This document shows, one piece after another, positions 33,994-41,174 of a stretch of DNA of 64,000 nt. Position numbers and translations under genes: made by a program. How positions within the stretch are numbered: the stretch's first letter is position 1; each line of letters starts with the position of its first letter. The DNA is from JAUIJL01 sp965366625 (GTDB lineage: Bacteria > Acidobacteriota > Thermoanaerobaculia > Multivoradales > J023): positions 1 through 64,000 of the forward strand of contig CBDUGP010000038.1 in NCBI GenBank assembly GCA_965366625.1. The letters run 5' to 3'. The notes beneath the pieces are model-generated. The model saw only the letters and a list, made by a program, of their open reading frames with translations. It was not told where the DNA came from and did no database searches.

Positions 33994-35652
33994 TCAGTCG
34001 TGGTCTGCTTCCCCATCCAGGTCTTCCTCATCCGGGTCTTCCCCATTCGCGCCGAGCCCATCCAAGGGCCTCGAAACCACGCATGCGTTGATGCCGCCTA
34101 CTCCCATGGACAGCTTGCCCACCGGACCCTGGGGTGCCGGGCATTCCCGATCGAATACGAAGTGGTCGTGTACTTCGGCGATTTGGGAGTTCAGTTCACC
34201 CTGGGCCAAGGGCGTCGGAAAGAGTCGGCCCCGTTGGTAGCCCAAATATTGGGCGGTCAGTTCCCAGCCACCGCCCGCGGACATGCCGTGGCCGAAGGTC
34301 CCCTTTCGAGCCGAAACCAACACGGATTCGGGCATTTCGGAGCGCACCATCTCCACTTCGTTGAAGTCTCCCGGGGTGGCCGTGGCGTGGAGATCCCACG
34401 ACGTTATCGAACTCGGGTCGACCGCCGATTCTTTGAAAGCGAGGTGCATGGCGGTGGTCGGCCCGTCTTTCGAAGGGGTGATGATGTGGTCTGCGTCCGA
34501 GGTCACACCGACCGCTACCGGCTCCATGCCCAAGGGTTTGAAACCCTTGCTTTCCAAGACCTCCCGGGCGCCGACGATCCACACCACCGCGCCGCCGGCG
34601 ATGTGAGTGCCGCGCAATTGAGTCAGGGGTTTAGAAAGCTGAGCGTCGGCAGAGATCACCCTGGCGTTGTAGAAACCACCCACCGTGAGGGGGTGGGGCG
34701 CGGGGTCCGTCGCGCCGATCACCACGGCGTCGGCTTCGTTCCGGCGGATAGCGTCAAGGGCCAATTTCAGGGTGACCCCGAAGGTCGAGCAGGCCGCGCC
34801 CACCGCCAGGGTAGCTCCGGTGATGTGGCCCAACATGGAGATCTGGGCCGCTGCAATATTGTCGATATTCCAAAGCAAGTTAGAAGAGACGGCCTGCCAA
34901 GGGGGCAGAGGCACTCCCCACTTCTTCTCCAGTCGTCGCAGACGCCGTTGTTTTTCCTTGATCGCCGACAGCTTGCCGGACTCCACGTCGCCCTCCACCG
35001 CCACGCCTTCAATTTCCCGTTGTTCGGCTAGAAATTGCTGAAGCTGCGGGCTATGGCCGGCCCAGAACTGCCACCAGGCATCCTCGAGTTCGTCTCGCTC
35101 GTCCTCATGGGCTCCGTGGGGAGAGGTGGGAATTTCGGCTGCGACGACCGGTGGAGCCCCGAAGAGCTGCTCGGGTTCGAGGGCCTGGCCGCCCTCATGG
35201 GCGCGGCGAGCGGAATTGTTGTCCACTCGGGCCCAAAATCGATTCCAACGCCGTTGGGCGCGGTAGAGCGAGAGGGACTGCTGATATTGGACGTCCAGGT
35301 CACCGAGACCGGTGCCGATATAGACGTGGGTTCGGGTGCCGAGGCTTCGAAGCTCCTCCTCTAATCCCGGATTTTGTCCCAGGGCTTGGATGAAGCTACC
35401 GATGGCATATTGAATCGGACTTCCCATTTTGCTTTCGAGCTGGGAGAAACGATTGGGTTTGAATCGCTCGATGACCCACTCCCGGTAAACCGAAAAATCA
35501 AATTCCGGTACGCCCACCAGGAAATTGTTCGGGCCGAAGCCGTCGAACGATCCGAGCCAGGAATCGGCCTCCGTCAGCCGGTCGGCAAAGGCGTCGATAT
35601 TCGGTGAGCGGGGCGCTACCAAGCCCCAACCATAGATTCCCACTTTACGCAC
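33994..35652 (-). CDS. Divergent beta-ketoacyl synthase-like protein
   Basis: A thiolase-superfamily condensing-enzyme homologue of 552 residues, longer than FabF (about 410). The nucleophile region VGAACSTFGVTLKLALDAI carries the expected Cys. The first catalytic His lies in DLHATATPGDFNE (usual NAHGTSTPLND) and the second in KGTFGHGMSAGGGWE (usual KS..GHT.GA.G), so the Cys-His-His set is kept in an altered setting. A charged insertion of about 90 residues (150-240), rich in E, Q and R, separates the N-terminal strands from the core. The C-terminus is a repeat-coded acidic tail. Possible roles are fatty-acid or polyketide chain formation; no carrier protein or other FAS gene is adjacent. It is first in an operon with DUF2868 and DUF3482 genes. 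Confidence 0.82.
   Translation of the reverse strand: MRKVGIYGWGLVAPRSPNIDAFADRLTEADSWLGSFDGFGPNNFLVGVPEFDFSVYREWVIERFKPNRFSQLESKMGSPIQYAIGSFIQALGQNPGLEEELRSLGTRTHVYIGTGLGDLDVQYQQSLSLYRAQRRWNRFWARVDNNSARRAHEGGQALEPEQLFGAPPVVAAEIPTSPHGAHEDERDELEDAWWQFWAGHSPQLQQFLAEQREIEGVAVEGDVESGKLSAIKEKQRRLRRLEKKWGVPLPPWQAVSSNLLWNIDNIAAAQISMLGHITGATLAVGAACSTFGVTLKLALDAIRRNEADAVVIGATDPAPHPLTVGGFYNARVISADAQLSKPLTQLRGTHIAGGAVVWIVGAREVLESKGFKPLGMEPVAVGVTSDADHIITPSKDGPTTAMHLAFKESAVDPSSITSWDLHATATPGDFNEVEMVRSEMPESVLVSARKGTFGHGMSAGGGWELTAQYLGYQRGRLFPTPLAQGELNSQIAEVHDHFVFDRECPAPQGPVGKLSMGVGGINACVVSRPLDGLGANGEDPDEEDLDGEADHD
34014..34058. repeat. 15-bp in-frame repeat at the ketoacyl-synthase 3' end
   Basis: Three consecutive 15-bp units starting cat(c/t)c (34014, 34029, 34044), the first two nearly identical, code an Asp/Glu-rich tail. 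Read in the other frame they generate the artefactual MGK-type extension of the next gene. Confidence 0.7.
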
Positions 35653-35766
35653 AGAAGCTCCTTATAGCTTGCGCCTTTTCTCGGTCCAAGAGTCGAAAGA
35701 GTCGAAAAAATAGACCGCTCGAAAGCCGACGGATTATGCCACTCCGCCGAAGCGCCGATCGATGAT

Positions 35767-37608
35767 TCACGGTTTCGTGACCGAAGCCTGAAAGTCGGAA
35801 GATGACGAGCTGGACAGGTTTCGGTGTTGGTAGAGCCGGCCGTCCTCGAATCCCAGACCCCGATAGTAATGTCGAGTTCCGATCGCCGAGATGACCGCCA
35901 GGTTCTCGAATCCTTCCTCACTTGCCAAGCTCGCCGCCTCGTCCACCAAACGGCGTCCTAAGCCCAGGTGTTGTGATTTCCCGCGTCCCTCTTCTCCGGC
36001 CACCCCGCCAAAGGCCACGATGCCGCCATAAACGTGGACCTCGCGAATCATGGCGCTGCGGCCCAATTCTTCGAGGAAGACAGCTTCCGCAGGCAGTGAC
36101 AATCGGCAGAAACCCACAATCTTGTCGCCGGGGGTTACGAATTGGAGAAAGATCTCGTCGCCGATCGAGGTTTGATAACGGGTTTTGGTTAGTCTCAGCT
36201 CGTCCGGATCCACGGCCCCGTCTCGAATCTCACGAGCCCGAATGTCACGGCTTTGGCGGCCTGTGTCCCGCAGCCGTCGCTCGACCACTTCCCGAAAGTT
36301 GGTGATCTTATTGCCGTCGACGATGTCGTCACCGGGGATGTCCCGAACAATCCGAGTCAGGCGACAATATTCGGGGGTTTTGAGCATGGCTTCGGTGATC
36401 ACCTCGAGAAGCTCGTCCTCGGTGTACGGACGCCACAGCCCGGATTCGAATTGCTGCATCAGCTCAGCGGTCTCGATCAAGCTACAGGGATAGATCTTGA
36501 GTTCGTCGGGTCGAAAGTCCTTGTCGCCGAAGAGTCGATCGTAATCTTTGATGTCGTTCTGCGGATCGGAGCCGTAGAGATTGGGCATCCAATGGGCGTG
36601 CAGCTTGAATCCCGCTTGGCGGAGCAGCCGCACTGCGCGTCGAGTCGCTGCCACATCGTGGCCTCGTTTGTTGGCCTCCAAGACCTTGTCGTCGAGGCTT
36701 TGGAAGCCGATTTGAACTTTGGTGCAGCCGAGCCGTCGCACCCTTTCGACCTCTTGCTCATCGATGTGGTCGGGGCGGGTCTCGATCACCAAACCGACGC
36801 AGCGGGCGTCGGCGGATTCGTTGAGTTCTTGCGCGGCTTCCAGCTCCTCCCAGGTGGAAGATGCCTCGTGCTCTACCATGGCCTTGCCCAACCCACGGCC
36901 CAGGTAGGCGGACACCATTTGATTGTAGGTACGTTCCATGGAATTGCCGGCGACCTCACCCTCAATGGCCGCAAAGTCGAAATCGCCGCTAATCCGAGCC
37001 GGTAGCTCGTCGGCCTTCTTGGGCGAGAAGTCGTTCATCGCGTCGAAACAGCGTCGAATGAACCAGATCTGGTAGTCCTCAGGGTAGAAGGACCAAGTTC
37101 CACCGAGGATGATCATCTCGACCTTATCCGCTCGGTGTCCGTTGTGATGGTAGGTCAGCAGCCGGCCCAAGGTTTGGCCGTAGGGGTCGAATTGGTGCTG
37201 GGCCGCCCGTTGGGCTCCCGGCTCCCGTGCCAAATAGCTCTTGGGCATGCGCACGTCGTTGGGGCAGAAAATGCACTTGCCGGGGCACGGATAGGGCTGG
37301 GTGAGCACGGTCACCGGGGCCACGCCTGAGAGCGTGCGAATGGGCTTCATCCGGATCCGCGAGACAAATTCCTGCTCTTCGGTCCAGCCGAAGCGGTCGG
37401 CGAATCGTCGGAAAGCCCGAATGATTTCGCTTTTGGAGTATGCTCCCCCACCCATCTTCGGATGCCGCCGGATGATTCGATGGTAGCTTTCGCGGTCCAA
37501 CGAGGGCGCGGATTGTAGATCCTCGATCAGGGGCACGAGGTGTGCCTCGTGGGCCTCGGGATCGAAGCTCAAATAGGAGCGGTGAGATTGCAGGTCTAGG
37601 GTCGGCAT
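35767..37608 (-). CDS. elp3: Elp3-family tRNA U34 carboxymethyltransferase
   Basis: A 613-residue radical-SAM/acetyltransferase fusion of the Elp3 family, which installs a carboxymethyl group on tRNA wobble uridine (cm5U34) using acetyl-CoA and SAM. The radical-SAM region carries YPCPGKCIFCPND with the cluster cysteines, then GGTWSFYP, ETRPDHI, VQIGFQSLDDKVLEANKRGH and HWMPNLYGSDP. The C-terminal GNAT domain (about 480-595) has VHVYGGIVAFG, GLGRRLVDEA and the hallmark RHYYRGLGFEDG. In eukaryotes Elp3 needs other Elongator subunits; archaeal and bacterial Elp3 act alone. It is divergent from a Trm9-like methyltransferase with a 100-bp shared control region. Confidence 0.93.
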   Translation of the reverse strand: MPTLDLQSHRSYLSFDPEAHEAHLVPLIEDLQSAPSLDRESYHRIIRRHPKMGGGAYSKSEIIRAFRRFADRFGWTEEQEFVSRIRMKPIRTLSGVAPVTVLTQPYPCPGKCIFCPNDVRMPKSYLAREPGAQRAAQHQFDPYGQTLGRLLTYHHNGHRADKVEMIILGGTWSFYPEDYQIWFIRRCFDAMNDFSPKKADELPARISGDFDFAAIEGEVAGNSMERTYNQMVSAYLGRGLGKAMVEHEASSTWEELEAAQELNESADARCVGLVIETRPDHIDEQEVERVRRLGCTKVQIGFQSLDDKVLEANKRGHDVAATRRAVRLLRQAGFKLHAHWMPNLYGSDPQNDIKDYDRLFGDKDFRPDELKIYPCSLIETAELMQQFESGLWRPYTEDELLEVITEAMLKTPEYCRLTRIVRDIPGDDIVDGNKITNFREVVERRLRDTGRQSRDIRAREIRDGAVDPDELRLTKTRYQTSIGDEIFLQFVTPGDKIVGFCRLSLPAEAVFLEELGRSAMIREVHVYGGIVAFGGVAGEEGRGKSQHLGLGRRLVDEAASLASEEGFENLAVISAIGTRHYYRGLGFEDGRLYQHRNLSSSSSSDFQASVTKP

Positions 37609-37708
37609 GGTTGGGCTCTGGGGAGGTGACGGCTCTTCGGAACCGAAGAATGGGGCCCGATGAAGCTATCACGAATAGTTGTGGGCCTTACGACGGCCGA
37701 GGGAGCAG

Positions 37709-38482
37709 ATGGACGAAGATACCCGCCAGGCTCTGCTGAGCATCAATAAGCGCTTTTACGACGATTATTCCGACAGTTTTGGTGCCAGTCGCCAGAGACC
37801 CTGGCCGGCTTGGCAAACTCTGCTGGGTGATCCCAACAGCCCCGGGCAGGGTTCGTCGGATGAGCCCCTCAAGATTTTGGATGTGGGCTGTGGCAATGGT
37901 CGATTCGGCGCCTTGGTGACGAGCCTGGTCGATCGACCCGTGCACTACGTCGGTGTCGACCACAGCGCCGGCTTGTTGGACCAAGCGCGGGTGGATCTGA
38001 GCAGCAGAGTTGAACGGTTGCGGCTCGAGCAGCTCGATCTCGGTGACGCGGATGCCAGACCTCCTGAACTCAAAGGCGGTTTCGACATCATCGGTATCTT
38101 CGGGGTTTTGCATCACCTGCCGGGAGAATCACATCGGCGCGGCCTGTTGAACCGGCTCGGCAGCCGATTGGCGCCTGGTGGACAGCTGTGGGCCTCCTGG
38201 TGGATGTTGCACCAAACCTCTCGTTTTGAAAAAAAGGTGGTGCCGTGGCATCGGTTGAGGGAAGAGAAACCACCCCTGGCAATGCCCGATCCCGACCTGC
38301 TCGAGCAAGGCGATACCCTATTGTCGTGGCAACGAGACGGATTCGGCTTGCGCTACCTTCACTTCCCGTCAGGGCCGGAAATCGATCGCCTCCAACGGCT
38401 GGAGAATCTTGATTTCGTCAGAACGCTCGAATCCGATGGCCCGACCGGACGGGAGAATCTCTACCTCGTTTGGACATGCTAA
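37709..38482 (+). CDS. Trm9/ALKBH8-like tRNA wobble methyltransferase candidate
   Basis: A 257-residue class I SAM methyltransferase. Its N-terminus INKRFYDDYSDSFGASRQRP plus WP matches the eukaryotic Trm9 pattern of V-Y-[ND]-x-I-A-x-x-F-S-x-T-R-x-x-PWP. The SAM-binding motif is ILDVGCGNGRFG, then VGVDHSAGLLDQAR, FGVLHHLPGESHRRGLLNRL and APGGQL. The VPW and RYLHF segments followed by a C-terminal ENLYLVW strand also parallel Trm9 (VPW, RYYHL, NWWVV). Trm9 methylates cm5U34 made by Elongator to give mcm5U34. The gene lies back-to-back with elp3, which supports a linked role. GAGGGAG ribosome site before the ATG. Confidence 0.72.
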   Translation: MDEDTRQALLSINKRFYDDYSDSFGASRQRPWPAWQTLLGDPNSPGQGSSDEPLKILDVGCGNGRFGALVTSLVDRPVHYVGVDHSAGLLDQARVDLSSRVERLRLEQLDLGDADARPPELKGGFDIIGIFGVLHHLPGESHRRGLLNRLGSRLAPGGQLWASWWMLHQTSRFEKKVVPWHRLREEKPPLAMPDPDLLEQGDTLLSWQRDGFGLRYLHFPSGPEIDRLQRLENLDFVRTLESDGPTGRENLYLVWTC

Positions 38483-38557
38483 TATCCCGCCGCCTCTTTC
38501 CGGTCCTACCCCATCTCTTTCCGGTTCTACCTTATTCTCGGCCGAAGAACTTTCGTC

Positions 38558-39319
38558 ATGATTCGATTGCGCGCGCTTTTTAGAACTCTTCTCGTCCTGA
38601 TCGCCACTGTTTTGGGTTATTCCGGGTGTTGGGTGGCCAAGGGCATTGGTCTTTTCTCTAAGGAAGCAGGACGGCGGCATCGCAACGCCGTCTTTCGTGC
38701 TTGGGCCTGGCGCTTGTGTCGCTATTTCGGAATGCGAGTGACCGTAGAAGGGACTCCACCCAGCGGCAGATTCTTCCTGGTGGTGAATCATGTCGGTTAT
38801 GTCGACATTCCCTTGATTGCTACCGCCGTGGACGCAGCGTTCGTCGCCAAGGCTGACCTAGCCCGTTGGCCCTTCGTCGGCAAAGTGCTGGCGGCCGCAG
38901 ACACCATTTTCATTGATCGCGCCCGAAAGAAAGACGTCTTGCGCGTGATCGGTCAGGTAGAGGATGCCATGGATCGAGGCCTGGGCGTGGTGCTCTTTCC
39001 CGAAGGCACCAGCGGCAAAGGTGACGAAATTCTTCAGTTCAAACCTTCTCTGTTGCAATTCGCGGTCGAAGGGGGGCATGAGGTCTATTACGCAACCCTC
39101 GAATACCGGACCCAGGACGGCGATTTGCCGCCTAGCGAAGGGGTGTGTTGGTGGGGCGATGAGGATCTGCTCCCCCACTATCGTCGATTGAGCTGCTTGC
39201 GTGGGGGCATTGAGGCAGTGCTTCGATTCGGAGAGCGGCCGATTGTCGGCCAGGATCGGAAAGTGCTGGCCGAGCAACTGCGGGAAGGCATGCTGGAATC
39301 CTTCCGGCCGATGCCCTGA
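38558..39319 (+). CDS. PlsC-family 1-acylglycerol-3-phosphate acyltransferase
   Basis: A membrane-bound lysophospholipid acyltransferase of 253 residues. An N-terminal hydrophobic segment (LFRTLLVLIATVLGYSGCW) precedes the acyltransferase motifs: catalytic NHVGYVD (H-x4-D, near 78-84), FIDRARKKD (near 118) and VVLFPEGTSGKG (near 145). Substrates are probably acyl-ACP or acyl-CoA and lysophosphatidate or a related lipid. It lies 75 bp after the Trm9-like gene, in the same direction. Confidence 0.9.
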   Translation: MIRLRALFRTLLVLIATVLGYSGCWVAKGIGLFSKEAGRRHRNAVFRAWAWRLCRYFGMRVTVEGTPPSGRFFLVVNHVGYVDIPLIATAVDAAFVAKADLARWPFVGKVLAAADTIFIDRARKKDVLRVIGQVEDAMDRGLGVVLFPEGTSGKGDEILQFKPSLLQFAVEGGHEVYYATLEYRTQDGDLPPSEGVCWWGDEDLLPHYRRLSCLRGGIEAVLRFGERPIVGQDRKVLAEQLREGMLESFRPMP

Positions 39320-39377
39320 ATCCCATGAGGCAGCTTGCTGGGGCCCGTCCAGTTTTGGCCTTTTCGAGGATCTAGAA

Positions 39378-39533
39378 GGCGCGGCGCGCCGGGGGCGCCC
39401 AGCCGAGCACGAAAAGCGAGCGTGTCTCAGCGATACAACGTATAAATCGGCTTAAGATCTTACACATCAGCAATTTACGACGGTACTGCAGCGGTGGCGC
39501 GAGGTCGGAGCGACGCGCGCAGGGCGCCGCGCC
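39378..39533. repeat. GC-rich inverted repeat around a 136-bp centre
   Basis: The 10-bp arms ggcgcggcgc (39378-39387) and gcgccgcgcc (39524-39533) are perfect complements in an otherwise gene-free gap after plsC. The centre is AT-richer (aaatcggcttaagatcttac). No open reading frame or transposase is present. It could be a structured transcript or a small non-autonomous element; evidence is limited. Confidence 0.4.
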
Positions 39534-39580
39534 GGCCCACCGAGAATCCATTCCTGGATGGGCCCTTGCTAGACGAAGAT

Positions 39581-40141
39581 CTAGCCCAAAGCGTTGGCCC
39601 TGAGCAGGGCGACCACGGTCTTGGCGTCTTGAATCTCCCCATCCAAAGCTAGTCTGACGGCCCGTTCGAGGGGCATCTTAATCACCGTCAGCAGCTCATC
39701 CTCTTCTAAGGCCTGGGTACCTGGTTTCAAGTCGGTTGCCCGGTAGAGCCAGATCTTCTCGTCGGCAAATCCCGGCGTGGTGAAGATCCAACCCAGCGGA
39801 GCCAGGTTTCCGGGCACGAAACCCGTTTCCTCTTCGGTCTCCCGAGCCGCACAATGCTCCGGCTTCTCACCCGGGTCGAGCTTGCCCGCGGGTATTTCCA
39901 GAATCCAGCCGCCCGCTGCATGTCGGTATTGTCGAACCAAGAGGACCTGCCCAGAGTCCAGAACCGGCAGCACCGCCGCGGCTCCAGGATGTCGAATAAC
40001 TTCTAGATCCCAAACCTTGCCGTCGGGTAGCTCGACGGACTCGACACCGACATCCAGTACTTTTCCGCGAAAGACCTGGCGTCTATTGATAGGGCGCCGA
40101 TTTGGTGGGCGCCGATCTGAAGGTTCGGAAGCTTCGCTCAT
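39581..40141 (-). CDS. Nudix hydrolase, ADP-ribose pyrophosphatase type
   Basis: A 186-residue Nudix protein from the ATG giving MSEASEPSDRRPP. The full Nudix box GKLDPGEKPEHCAARETEEETG is split by the expected spacing (G-x5-E-x7-RE-x2-EE-x-G), preceded by VLLVRQYRH and EIPAG, the ADP-ribose/GDP-mannose pyrophosphatase (NudF-like) pattern; FTTPGFADEKIWLYRA is also typical. It hydrolyses nucleoside diphosphate-linked compounds such as ADP-ribose. A longer frame runs left into a 26-bp repeat and is unlikely to be translated. Confidence 0.92.
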   Translation of the reverse strand: MSEASEPSDRRPPNRRPINRRQVFRGKVLDVGVESVELPDGKVWDLEVIRHPGAAAVLPVLDSGQVLLVRQYRHAAGGWILEIPAGKLDPGEKPEHCAARETEEETGFVPGNLAPLGWIFTTPGFADEKIWLYRATDLKPGTQALEEDELLTVIKMPLERAVRLALDGEIQDAKTVVALLRANALG

Positions 40142-40168
40142 GGGGCTCGCTCGGGTTGTATGTTGGTG

Positions 40169-40220
40169 GGCCGAAGGTTTGCTCGGGAAAGATAGGCCGA
40201 AGGTTTGCTCGGGAAAGATA
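40169..40220. repeat. 26-bp direct repeat, two perfect copies
   Basis: Two identical adjacent 26-bp units (starting ggccgaaggtttgctcggg) lie in the upstream region of the Nudix gene, between it and the terminator of the XRE regulator. They duplicate part of the likely Nudix promoter or 5' leader. Confidence 0.92.
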
Positions 40221-40231
40221 ACGCACAAAAA

Positions 40232-40264
40232 CGCAGAAGCGGCGCTTTATGCGCCGCTTCTGCG
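40232..40264 (-). terminator. Rho-independent terminator of the XRE regulator gene
   Basis: A perfect 14-bp stem (cgcagaagcggcgc) with a 5-base loop. On the minus strand it is followed by TTTTT. It lies about 40 bp after the stop of the XRE-family gene. Confidence 0.92.
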
Positions 40265-40306
40265 AATCTCGGTCGAGGGTTGTTGTCGGCAAGGCGCCTG
40301 CAAGGC

Positions 40307-40792
40307 TCAGTTCGCAGCGTCCTCGTTGTCCGCCTCGTTCAGATTCAGAGTCGCCCGATCTTCTTCCGACAAGAATTCCTTGTCCACCAACAGCTGAACC
40401 ACATGTTTGAGCGTTCGCGCGGAACGTTCAAGCTTCCGCTGAAGCGACTCGGTGGTGATGCCGGGTTGAAGATCTTTTTGGGCAACCTCGGCTCCGAATG
40501 AGCCCTTGCCGCCGCGACTGTTGTTGCCGTAAGCCTCGTTGTGCTCCATGCCGTCACCTTCGGAGAAGCGGTAAAGCTCCTTGTAGAAGTCGGCTGGTTC
40601 AACATCGATGACTTGAAGAATTCTAAGGACCTGCTCAACTCGCAAGGATTTCTGCTTGGTGAGCAGTTGGCTGATGTAACTCCGACCCCAGGCCAGCTCT
40701 GCTTGAACCTGAAGTTGGGTGAATCCTTGCTCACGAATCTTGTTTCGGAGCAGGGTCAAGGTTCGGTCGAGTTCTCTTTCAACAGGGATCAT
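40307..40792 (-). CDS. XRE-family HTH transcriptional regulator
   Basis: A 161-residue DNA-binding protein. The N-terminal helix-turn-helix domain (about 1-72) has LRNKIREQGFTQLQVQAELAWGRSYISQLLTKQKSLRVEQVLRI in the lambda-repressor-like pattern: helix, turn GRSYIS, recognition helix. The C-terminal region (about 75-161) is polar and includes a leucine-containing helix (LQRKLERSARTLKHVVQLLVDKEFL) that may mediate dimerisation. It is preceded by a short leader ORF and a strong promoter flanked by repeated TTACGCC boxes that could be its own operators. Confidence 0.85.
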   Translation of the reverse strand: MIPVERELDRTLTLLRNKIREQGFTQLQVQAELAWGRSYISQLLTKQKSLRVEQVLRILQVIDVEPADFYKELYRFSEGDGMEHNEAYGNNSRGGKGSFGAEVAQKDLQPGITTESLQRKLERSARTLKHVVQLLVDKEFLSEEDRATLNLNEADNEDAAN

Positions 40793-40843
40793 GATGGCTC
40801 AAGATTTTACTGATTACTATGGATTTGGCAAGAACAAATTTCA

Positions 40844-40981
40844 CTAAACACAAATATCCGCAGAATCTTGGAATTTCAAAGGTGTATTTGAATAGTCCAG
40901 AGGTTCTTTGAAAAGTTGACTTTCACTTTCTTTGCAGAATCCGCGTGCCTTGTGAAGACTAATAACCGTTGTGACCCTCAT
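40844..40981 (-). CDS. Possible 45-residue leader protein
   Basis: A short frame starting MRVTTVISLHKARG has an excellent ribosome site (AAGGAG, about 6 bp before the ATG) and lies between the minus-strand promoter near 41.1 kb and the XRE gene. Its product is polar and basic at the start. No homology is evident. It may be a real small protein, a regulatory leader peptide or chance. Confidence 0.4.
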   Translation of the reverse strand: MRVTTVISLHKARGFCKESESQLFKEPLDYSNTPLKFQDSADICV

Positions 40982-41095
40982 TTGAATCTCCTTGCCGTAT
41001 TGTTTCTTGCTCTGCGATTGACTCATTCCACGATGCGCCCGTTCATTTATCTGCGCTCGTCGAATCAGGTCACTCTTCCCCGCCTCGATGCATCG

Positions 41096-41157
41096 AGTAT
41101 ACGCCTTACTTACGCCTTTTGCAAGAAAACTTACGCCCTGCTTACGCCTCTTACGAC
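41096..41157 (-). promoter_or_regulatory. Strong promoter with repeated TTACGCC operator-like boxes
   Basis: On the minus strand TTGCAA (41124-41119) and TATACT (41101-41096) are separated by exactly 17 bp. Around them the plus strand carries cttacgcc at 41109-41116, 41130-41137 and 41141-41148, with partial copies at 41098-41105 (tatacgcc) and 41150-41157 (cttacgac). Boxes are spaced 21 and 11 bp apart, close to whole helical turns, and one lies inside the spacer, as expected of operators. Transcription would run to the leader ORF and the XRE gene. Confidence 0.6.
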
Positions 41158-41174
41158 GATCTACAAATACGAAG

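Noticed and set aside
33990..34061. Longer N-terminus of the DUF2868 protein
   Set aside because: It lies inside the ketoacyl-synthase gene and is made of repeat-coded MGK/RMRK residues.
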